From UBA6165 sp044233745 (GTDB lineage Bacteria; Bacteroidota; Bacteroidia; Flavobacteriales_D; Crocinitomicaceae): DNA of 6,453 nucleotides. The position numbers and the translations under genes are program-made. Each line of letters begins with the position of its first letter. Positions within the stretch are counted from its first letter, which is position 1. This document shows, in pieces, positions 1-4,566 of the stretch. Below the pieces are notes generated by a model, which saw only the letters and a program-made list of their open reading frames with translations, was not told the DNA's origin and searched no databases. Where the stretch lies: NCBI GenBank assembly GCA_044233745.1, contig JBIIJN010000108.1, forward strand, positions 1 through 6,453. The letters run 5' to 3'.

Positions 1-1
1 G

Positions 2-436
2 GATTTTTACATCGCAGCAGCTGGACTCCTTGTGCTTGCCTTCATATCATTCGCGAAACCCAAATTTCTTCTACCTGGTCTTATTGTATTATTGACGATC
101 GGCAGTTTTCATCTGTTATCATTCCTTTATTTCTTTAACATTTTCTTTGGTCTGAGTTTTGGAAAAATAGGAACACCGAAGTTGCAATTATTTTCACTTG
201 TTTTACTCCTTGTTTTAGTTCTTTTGAGAAAGAAAAATATAAGTTCGTTTCTCAAAACATTAAGGAAATCAAATGATATCAAACTTGAAGAAAATTCAAA
301 GCAATTGTTCAATCAATACATCAAGAAATTTGAAAATTTGTCTGATTCAGAAATTGAAAAAAGATTAAATAATAAGCTCGTTCCAGAAGCTCGTGAGGCA
401 CTACTTGAAATTTTGAATTCGAGAAGCAAGGTATAA
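2..436 (+). CDS. Small integral membrane protein, 5'-partial
   Basis: I do not recognise this protein. The frame is open to the window edge, so the gene probably starts upstream. A GTG at 32 is an internal candidate start, but it would cut into a hydrophobic helix that already begins at the edge (DFYIAAAGLLVLAFISF). The visible 144 residues show about three hydrophobic segments (roughly residues 3-17, 21-46 and 59-75), then a basic stretch (RKKN) and a charged, helical, probably cytoplasmic tail of about 65 residues. The tail ends in LVPEAREALLEIL, which resembles short helical motifs at the ends of other small bacterial membrane proteins. It is followed after 3 bp by another small membrane-protein gene, so the two are probably cotranscribed. 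Function unknown. The coding call is supported by length, by coherent membrane topology and by the tight spacing. Confidence 0.72.
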   Translation, partial: DFYIAAAGLLVLAFISFAKPKFLLPGLIVLLTIGSFHLLSFLYFFNIFFGLSFGKIGTPKLQLFSLVLLLVLVLLRKKNISSFLKTLRKSNDIKLEENSKQLFNQYIKKFENLSDSEIEKRLNNKLVPEAREALLEILNSRSKV

Positions 437-439
437 AAT

Positions 440-688
440 ATGAACGCAAAGTACATACTCATCAACATTGTTTTGGTCTTTTGCGCATTAGAAAGTCTCC
501 TATTCTATCTCTGTCACGGCAAATCTGGGGGAGATTTAGCATTTCAAATTTTCAGCACCATTTTCCTGGTGTTCTATGGGATAATCTTATGGGCTGTTTC
601 AGAATCATGGGGTATTAGTAAAAATCTAGTGGTCATCAGTTTTCTAATTTCTGCATTGTTACTCCTAATCACTTTGAAAATTGTTTAG
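440..688 (+). CDS. Small three-helix membrane protein, unknown function
   Basis: An 82-residue hydrophobic protein that I do not recognise. It has about three membrane segments (residues 4-24, 33-54 and 61-81) with short polar links containing CHGKSGGD and SESWGISKN. There is no signal peptidase site, lipobox or catalytic motif that I can see. The ATG lies 3 bp after the stop of the preceding membrane-protein gene and no promoter motif separates them, so it is probably the second gene of a two-gene unit whose products may act together. The following 485 bp are non-coding and repeat-rich, so this is the end of the transcription unit. No obvious stem-loop terminator follows. Confidence is moderate because a short hydrophobic ORF in AT-rich DNA could arise by chance, but the spacing argues for a real gene. 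Confidence 0.62.
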   Translation: MNAKYILINIVLVFCALESLLFYLCHGKSGGDLAFQIFSTIFLVFYGIILWAVSESWGISKNLVVISFLISALLLLITLKIV

Positions 689-753
689 TGGTAAATGGCT
701 TTGCTAAATATCTGATTTTGGTAGACTTTTATCGGGTTAGGAAGGAAACAATA

Positions 754-1060
754 TTAACGGTTAAGTAACAGTTATTAACCGTTAGGTAACGGCTAGCTCC
801 CACAATCCAATGATAAACAACACATTACAAGGATGCCATTTTTGCATTTTCAAAAAACACGAACAGCGAACATATAACAGTTATTAACCGTTAGGTAACG
901 ACTAGCTACCACAATTCAATGACAAACAACACATTACAAGGATGCCATTTTTACTTTTTCAAAAACACAAGAAGTGAAGAGATATCGATTATTAACCGTT
1001 AGGCAACGGCTCTTCCATCCAACAATCTAGCAGTCAAATAGTTATAACAATATCATTTTT
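754..1060. repeat. Degenerating tandem repeat, about 109 bp unit, 2.7 copies
   Basis: Three copies of a core (TTATTAACCGTTAGG followed by TAACG or CAACG) begin at 772, 881 and 989, giving periods of 109 and 108 bp. Copy 1 (766-874) and copy 2 (875-982) also share the rest of the unit, including ACATTACAAGGATGCCATTT, with roughly a dozen differences by eye. Copy 3 keeps the core well, but its tail (to about 1060) has decayed to scattered matches such as ACAATC and CATTTTT. Each core is internally symmetric: CGTTA-GG-TAACG can form a small hairpin. No coding frame follows the repeat. It looks like non-coding duplication between two transcription units, and its role is unknown. Confidence 0.85.
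755..784. repeat. 10-bp perfect inverted repeat at the start of the array
   Basis: TAACGGTTAA (755-764) is the exact reverse complement of TTAACCGTTA (775-784), with a 10 nt spacer. The right arm is part of the first tandem-repeat core, while the left arm occurs only before copy 1, so it marks the left boundary of the array. It could be a hairpin or a binding site. It lacks a T-tract, so it is not a convincing terminator. Confidence 0.6.
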
Positions 1061-1129
1061 AAAGTAATTGAAACTATAAGTTGACAACACCCTCTTTTTA
1101 AACAAATTTAAGAATACACGTCGTGAAAC

Positions 1130-1161
1130 TTGAGTCACATCTATAAAAAGCCTTACTTTTG
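1130..1161 (+). promoter_or_regulatory. Bacteroidota-type promoter for the 1174-2612 operon
   Basis: A -7 element TACTTTTG (1154-1161; consensus TAnnTTTG) lies 21 bp downstream of a TTG (1130-1132) that fits the -33 element. Expected transcription start is a few bases after 1161, so the leader before the ATG at 1174 would be very short, about 5-10 nt. This matches the known promoter architecture of the primary sigma factor in Bacteroidota. No Shine-Dalgarno sequence is visible, as is usual in the phylum. Confidence 0.75.
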
Positions 1162-1173
1162 CCCCGTTAATCA

Positions 1174-1428
1174 ATGCGCACAATAGCCGAAATACCGCAC
1201 CACACCTTTAGAATCAGTGTGTTTTCATACAATGCCAAGTACATTGTGAAAATTGAACTGGATCAGTTTGAGCAGATTTATAAAATCAACGAAATGGATG
1301 TGATGGGTCTTGAGGAAATTAAAAAAATGTTGACACCTCAATTCCTTGAGAATTGTATGGATCGCTTTTTGAGCATGCGCCAAGATTGGCATAAATCATT
1401 CAATGAAAAACAAAGCTTAAATTTGTAG
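1174..1428 (+). CDS. Small conserved hypothetical protein upstream of the OmpH lipoprotein
   Basis: An 84-residue soluble protein without signal peptide or membrane segment. It opens with MRTIAEIPHHTFRISVF, then has an alternating pattern suggestive of beta strands (YIVKIELDQFEQIYKI, about residues 23-38), followed by helical sequence (EEIKKMLTPQFLENCMDRF). I recall similar short proteins in other Bacteroidota with this MRTIAEIPH-type opening, but I know of no assigned function. The ATG is chosen because it sits just after a good promoter. The stop codon lies 3 bp before the next start, so it is the first gene of an operon with the OmpH-like lipoprotein and the DUF4924 protein. A cytoplasmic role linked to those genes is possible but only inferred. 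Confidence 0.82.
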   Translation: MRTIAEIPHHTFRISVFSYNAKYIVKIELDQFEQIYKINEMDVMGLEEIKKMLTPQFLENCMDRFLSMRQDWHKSFNEKQSLNL

Positions 1429-1431
1429 TAT

Positions 1432-2058
1432 ATGAAAATGAATCAATTGAAAAACGTTGGATTGGTGCTTATGGGCGCACTTTTGGTTTACACAACTGCG
1501 TGTGGCGATAAAACAAAAAAAGACGGCAAAAAAGGTACAGACACCACCGAGCCGGTAGTTGTTGATCCTAAGGAGAATACCATGAAAATTGGCTATTACA
1601 ATGTGGATTCATTGAATGAGCAGTACAAGTTGGTTAAAGAAGTTTCTGATGAAATCGAAGGAAAAATCACAAAAATGAGCGCCAATTTTGATGCTGAAGT
1701 GAAACAGTTTGAAAAATGGGCAAAAGATATGTCCGACAAAATGGAAAAAGGTCTTTTGATGTCTAGGGAAGAAAAAGAGTTTGCAGATAAATACCAAAAA
1801 CGTCAGATGGAATTGGCTCAGAAAGAACAAAAGTTGAGTGCTGAAATTCAACAAATGCAAAGCGAACAATTCATCAAAGCCACGAATCGCGTGAATGATT
1901 TTGTGGAACGATATGCGAAAGAAAACGGTTTCGACATGATTTTTCAGTATCAAATTGGTGGGCAAATTGTGTATATCAACGAAGCATTTGATGTGACCAC
2001 TGATATTATCAACGGTTTGAATGCCGATTACGATCAGTTGAAAAAAGACTTGAAATAA
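1432..2058 (+). CDS. OmpH/Skp-family lipoprotein
   Basis: A 208-residue relative of the periplasmic chaperone OmpH/Skp, which in Gram-negative bacteria holds unfolded outer-membrane proteins. A short basic N terminus and hydrophobic helix lead to YTTAC, with the cysteine at residue 24. This is an acceptable though loose lipobox (Thr at -3), so the protein is probably lipidated. A polar linker rich in Lys, Thr and Asp (about 25-50) follows. The OmpH domain then begins with MKIGYYNVDSLNEQY, continues as a long charged coiled coil (about 65-155) and closes with the family-type FDMIFQY strand and a C-terminal helix. Length suits the family plus a linker. Two start codons are possible (1432 and 1438) and differ by two residues. 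It sits 3 bp after the preceding gene and 5 bp before the DUF4924 gene. Whether it is a chaperone, as in Skp, or a divergent envelope protein cannot be told from sequence. Confidence 0.88.
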   Translation: MKMNQLKNVGLVLMGALLVYTTACGDKTKKDGKKGTDTTEPVVVDPKENTMKIGYYNVDSLNEQYKLVKEVSDEIEGKITKMSANFDAEVKQFEKWAKDMSDKMEKGLLMSREEKEFADKYQKRQMELAQKEQKLSAEIQQMQSEQFIKATNRVNDFVERYAKENGFDMIFQYQIGGQIVYINEAFDVTTDIINGLNADYDQLKKDLK

Positions 2059-2063
2059 ACCTC

Positions 2064-2612
2064 ATGCAACTCGCCGAGCAAAAGAAAAAAAACAACATCA
2101 TAGAATATCTTCTGTTTATGTACCAGATGGAAGATTTGATGCGCTCGTGCAATTTAAATATCAATGCCGTGGTAGCTCGATTCATTGAACCACATATCCA
2201 AGACAAAAAACTTGTTGAAGATTATAAACGTTGGTACAATCATATTATCGACGATTTGAAATCATTCAACCGCGAAAAGCATGGTCATATAAGTGAGGTC
2301 TATGAAATCCAAATGGAACTATTCTATCTCCACAATTCGTTGATTACAGTGACGCCCAATGAAGAATACGTCGCTCTGTATTCCGAAACGCAGCCCTTCA
2401 TCAATGAATTTCGCGACAAAACACCAATGCAATTCAACGACATTGATCTGTGCATCCACGCGCTCTACATGAAACTTTTGTTGAAAATGCAAGGCAAAGA
2501 CATTTCGGAAACCACAGAAAATGCTTTCGACAAAATGAAAAATCTTTTGGTGCAACTCGCTAAAGTCTACCACAAAATGAAATCAGGTGATGTGGCTTTT
2601 CATTTGAATTGA
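2064..2612 (+). CDS. DUF4924 family protein
   Basis: A 182-residue protein that matches my memory of the Bacteroidota-restricted DUF4924 family. The signature is the N terminus, with QKKKNNIIEYLLFMYQMEDL resembling the family pattern QK-x2-N-I-x-EY-x2-Y-x2-QxEDL. The rest is predicted mostly helical, with conserved-looking aromatic and charged patches (KRWYNHII at about 60-67, VYEIQMELFYLHN at about 79-91). There is no signal peptide or membrane segment, so it is probably cytoplasmic. No enzyme motif is visible and the function is unknown. It is the last gene of the operon, 5 bp after the OmpH-like gene. Full family length with an intact stop codon indicates a complete gene. Confidence 0.85.
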   Translation: MQLAEQKKKNNIIEYLLFMYQMEDLMRSCNLNINAVVARFIEPHIQDKKLVEDYKRWYNHIIDDLKSFNREKHGHISEVYEIQMELFYLHNSLITVTPNEEYVALYSETQPFINEFRDKTPMQFNDIDLCIHALYMKLLLKMQGKDISETTENAFDKMKNLLVQLAKVYHKMKSGDVAFHLN

Positions 2613-2695
2613 TTTTCAAGTTTAGTGAAGATTGAACACATCAATGAAAACAGAACGCAGATGACGCAGATTTGGCGGATTAGCGCTGATTGAAA

Positions 2696-2719
2696 AAGCA
2701 GCTCAAACCTGAGTTGCTT
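2696..2719. terminator. Possible terminator hairpin
   Basis: AAGCAGCTCA (2696-2705) pairs with TGAGTTGCTT (2710-2719) across an AACC loop. The 10-bp stem contains one G-U pair on the + strand RNA. It is preceded by an A run and followed by only a short T run, so it could act weakly in either direction. It lies downstream of the DUF4924 operon and also downstream of the opposing GT9 gene. The weak T-tract keeps confidence low, and it may simply be part of the repeat element. Confidence 0.4.
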
Positions 2720-2845
2720 TGCATCTGCCCTATCTTCGTTCCTTTAAAAGCAGCAGGCAGATTAAACTTTAACCTAAATCTTTTTGAACTGTTTCACGAT
2801 CAAGACATATCGTGCGGATTAAGGCGAATAAAATCAGCGTGTATC

Positions 2846-2859
2846 TGCGTTGCAACGCA
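2846..2859. repeat. 14-bp perfect palindrome inside the repeat element
   Basis: TGCGTTGCAACGCA is its own reverse complement. It sits where two oppositely oriented GCAGAT modules meet on the right side of the element, and breaks the regular 9-nt spacing seen on the left. It looks like a head-to-head junction of modules rather than a separate operator. Confidence 0.65.
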
Positions 2860-2922
2860 TCTGCGTCATCTGCGTTCCAAAAAAATCTATGACCCCAAAA
2901 AAACGCTGATTTCTTTGTTCCT

Positions 2923-3906
2923 TTAAATCATCTGATTCACAAAATCCGCAATAGCCTCTAAATCTTGATTGTTCATGCACTTAAAGTGGCCTTTGGGACA
3001 CTTTTGAAAACCAATTTTGCTACAAGGTCTGCAATGCAATTCTTTGACTTCAAAATATTCAACTTCTGATTTTGGTAAATAAGGATACATCCCTATTTTG
3101 GGCGTGGTGTTACCCCAAATGACCGCCATTTTTTTCTGAAACGCCGAAGCAATGTGCATCAAACCTGTATCATGACACACTACCCCACTCGATTGTTGTA
3201 CAACAGAAGCGCTTTGATTCAAATTCAATTTGCCCGCCAGATTAATCGATTTTAAAGGGAATTTTTCAGCCAATCTTTCACCCAAATTTGCATCTTCTTT
3301 TCCACCCAAAAAAACAATCGGAACATCGATTAAAACCAAGAGCTCATTGATTTTTTCTTCGGGCAAACATTTGGTTTTATATTGAGCGCCAAGCGTATAG
3401 ACCCAATATCTGGATTGAAATGAAGTCGGCAAAATTTCATACAAATCGACTTGATCAGATTCTGGAATGTAATAATCCAAACCCAATCCATCCGACTGAA
3501 CCCCAAGAGATTCAACCGCTTTGAAATATCGATCTACCACATGAATATCGGGCATCACATCCCATTTGGTGTTTACAAACAGCCATTTACGCATGTTTAG
3601 TTTCGGAAAAGCCGCTGATTTCACGCCTAATTTGCCTTTCAATTTCAAGGTTCGGATGTTGTTGTGCAAATCAACCACAAAATCGTACTTTTCATTCTTC
3701 AAAATGTCCAGAACTTCATCCGCAGATTTTTCGAAAGTGATGAGTTTGTCGATGTGTGGATTTTCAGACAAAATGGTTTTGAACGGTGCTTTTGTCAAAT
3801 AATGAATCTCTGCTCCTAGCTGATTTTTCAAACAGCGCACCACGGACGTAGTGAGCACAATATCGCCAATGGAACTGAATCGAAGTATGAGAATCTTTTT
3901 AATCAT
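2923..3906 (-). CDS. Glycosyltransferase family 9 (heptosyltransferase-like)
   Basis: A 327-residue GT9 enzyme of the ADP-heptose:LPS heptosyltransferase superfamily, which transfers a sugar from a nucleotide donor during LPS core or related surface glycan synthesis at the inner face of the cytoplasmic membrane. The N-terminal domain opens with ILILRFSSIGDIVLTTSVV (about 5-23), the family acceptor-side glycine-rich start. The C-terminal donor domain has VFLGGKED (about 200) and VVCHDTGLMHIASA (about 242-255), the hallmark DTG-x-MHIA motif. Near the C terminus four cysteines (292, 295, 303 and 310; C-x2-C-x7-C-x6-C) lie in RPCSKIGFQKCPKGHFKC, a pattern also seen in other GT9 proteins. The length is normal and no residues appear lost. 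The start ATG overlaps the hemJ stop (ATGA), so translation is probably coupled. The exact sugar and acceptor cannot be assigned. Confidence 0.9.
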   Translation of the reverse strand: MIKKILILRFSSIGDIVLTTSVVRCLKNQLGAEIHYLTKAPFKTILSENPHIDKLITFEKSADEVLDILKNEKYDFVVDLHNNIRTLKLKGKLGVKSAAFPKLNMRKWLFVNTKWDVMPDIHVVDRYFKAVESLGVQSDGLGLDYYIPESDQVDLYEILPTSFQSRYWVYTLGAQYKTKCLPEEKINELLVLIDVPIVFLGGKEDANLGERLAEKFPLKSINLAGKLNLNQSASVVQQSSGVVCHDTGLMHIASAFQKKMAVIWGNTTPKIGMYPYLPKSEVEYFEVKELHCRPCSKIGFQKCPKGHFKCMNNQDLEAIADFVNQMI

Positions 3907-4436
3907 TTATTTCTCATGCGCTTATACCATTGAATAGCAATCATTAAAGCAATTGCCACACCGAAAAAACCGAGCGTCGCGTAGAGCCAATTCAAGGTAG
4001 ATTTCATCACAACAATGAAAACCACTGCGACTAAAATCAAAGTTGCAACTTCATTCAAAACGCGCAACTTCGTGGAGCTCAATTTCGCTACGTCGCGTTT
4101 GTACTGCAAAAAGAGCTTGTGGCAATAGGCGTGATAAACCACCAAACCCAACACAAAAGCCAACTTCACATGCATCCAAGGCATTTTCAAAAAAGCGGTG
4201 TTTTCAACCAACATCAAAATACCAAAAACCAAAGTCAAAATACCCGATGGCCAAGTAATGATATACCACAATTTGCGCTCCATAATCTTAAACTGATTGC
4301 GCAAAATAACGCCTTCATGTTCCTCTTTATCAAAGCTTTCGGTGTGATAAACGAACAACCTAACAATGTAAAAAAGTCCGGCGAACCAGCTCACCATAAA
4401 AATCAAATGTAGCGCTTTATATGTCTCGAATGTCAT
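3903..4436 (-). CDS. hemJ: Protoporphyrinogen oxidase HemJ
   Basis: A 177-residue membrane protein of the HemJ/CopD-like family, which oxidises protoporphyrinogen IX to protoporphyrin IX, the penultimate step of haem synthesis. About five hydrophobic segments are visible, the last a C-terminal helix (about 152-171) before a basic end. Conserved features are H10 in KALHLIFMVSWFAGLFY (residues 7-23), then RLFVYH (26-31), MERKLW (52-57), WMHVKL (87-92) and RVLNEVATL (125-133). The frame is open for 17 more codons upstream, but those run through the promoter -7 element, and the family start is MTFETYKALH, so I choose 4436. The gene heads a two-gene operon with the GT9 gene and is divergent from the carotenoid operon. 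The family identification rests on motifs recalled, not on a search. Confidence 0.88.
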   Translation of the reverse strand: MTFETYKALHLIFMVSWFAGLFYIVRLFVYHTESFDKEEHEGVILRNQFKIMERKLWYIITWPSGILTLVFGILMLVENTAFLKMPWMHVKLAFVLGLVVYHAYCHKLFLQYKRDVAKLSSTKLRVLNEVATLILVAVVFIVVMKSTLNWLYATLGFFGVAIALMIAIQWYKRMRNK

Positions 4437-4440
4437 AGCG

Positions 4441-4469
4441 CAAAAGTAAGGAATAAGCCTCATCTTCAA
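4441..4469 (-). promoter_or_regulatory. hemJ promoter, Bacteroidota type, near-leaderless
   Basis: On the - strand TACTTTTG occupies 4448 to 4441 and matches TAnnTTTG. A TTG at 4469-4467 could serve as the -33 element with an 18-bp spacer, slightly short of the usual 19-21. Only four bases separate the -7 element from the hemJ ATG (4436), so transcription should begin at or within a few bases of the start codon. Confidence 0.7.
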
Positions 4470-4491
4470 GCTATTTGTGCTGTTCAATTTT

Positions 4492-4508
4492 TGAATCTTC
4501 GAAATTCA
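4492..4508. promoter_or_regulatory. Possible operator: TGAAT-N7-ATTCA inverted repeat
   Basis: TGAAT (4492-4496) and ATTCA (4504-4508) are inverted repeats around a 7-nt spacer containing TTCGAA. The centre (4500) falls almost exactly midway between the hemJ and crtD starts, a natural place for a regulator of both. Arms of 5 bp in AT-rich DNA can occur by chance, so this is only a candidate. Confidence 0.25.
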
Positions 4509-4553
4509 TGCATAAAAATGAAAAAACACAAAACAAAACACCCAAGTGAATGT

Positions 4554-4561
4554 TACTTTTG
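4554..4561 (+). promoter_or_regulatory. crtD promoter -7 element, near-leaderless
   Basis: TACTTTTG matches the Bacteroidota -7 consensus TAnnTTTG and is identical to the elements before hemJ and before the 1174 operon. It ends five bases before the ATG at 4567, implying a leaderless or almost leaderless mRNA. No TTG or TTTG lies 19-21 bp upstream, where the sequence is A/C-rich, so the -33 element is missing or degenerate. This may mean a weak or regulated promoter. Confidence 0.65.
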
Positions 4562-4566
4562 CGCCC

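Larger units (their letters stand above)
689..1173. other. 485 bp intergenic region with tandem array and promoter
   Basis: No ORF of credible length lies here on either strand. The first 65 bp show nothing recognisable. A tandem array of about 109 bp units occupies roughly 754-1060, and an AT-rich stretch runs from there to the promoter at 1130-1161, which drives the downstream operon. I see no tRNA-like fold and no transposase remnant. Confidence 0.7.
2653..2877. repeat. Inverted-repeat element made of 9-nt modules (REP/MITE-like)
   Basis: The left arm GAACGCAGATGACGCAGAT (2653-2671) is an exact 19-bp reverse complement of the right arm at 2859-2877. Inner arms CGCTGATT (2684-2691) and AATCAGCG (2832-2839) pair as well. 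The left side reads as four modules of 9-10 nt: ACGCAGATG, ACGCAGATT, TGGCGGATT and AGCGCTGATT (2655-2691). The right side has the same modules inverted, interrupted by a 14-bp perfect palindrome (2846-2859). I recall sequences of this ACGCAGATG/CGGATT type recurring between genes in many Bacteroidota genomes. No transposase is encoded, so it would be a non-autonomous or structural repeat. The position between convergent stops fits such elements. Confidence 0.8.
2613..2922. other. 310 bp convergent intergenic region with repeat element
   Basis: This is the space between the stops of two convergent operons. Apart from 40 bp after the first stop, nearly all of it is taken up by inverted GCAGAT-type repeats (2653-2877) and a hairpin (2696-2719). 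A 78-codon open frame across it has no protein-like features and follows the repeat sequence, so I do not call a gene. Confidence 0.7.

Noticed and set aside
754..1060. CRISPR array
   Set aside because: The 109-bp unit is repeated almost whole in copies 1 and 2, so there are no unique spacers, and no cas genes are present.
1080..1086. TTGACA resembling a sigma-70 -35 box
   Set aside because: It has no matching -10 at a suitable distance, and Bacteroidota promoters use the -33/-7 elements instead, a good pair of which lies at 1130-1161.
1609..1965. 118-codon open frame on the - strand
   Set aside because: It is antisense to the coiled-coil region of the OmpH-like gene. Its Phe/His-rich composition is the usual shadow of Lys/Glu-rich coding sequence.
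2690..2926. 78-codon open frame on the + strand between the convergent operons
   Set aside because: It lies across the GCAGAT repeat element and the hairpin, its translation has no family resemblance, it has no promoter of its own, and it overlaps the end of the GT9 gene.
4437..4487. 17-codon N-terminal extension of hemJ
   Set aside because: It would be read from DNA upstream of and through the -7 element, and its sequence is unlike the HemJ start, which matches from MTFETYKALH.
4546..4566. Seven-codon N-terminal extension of the carotenoid desaturase
   Set aside because: These codons contain the -7 promoter element, and the family N terminus begins with the residues just before the FAD-binding strand, so 4567 is the better start.
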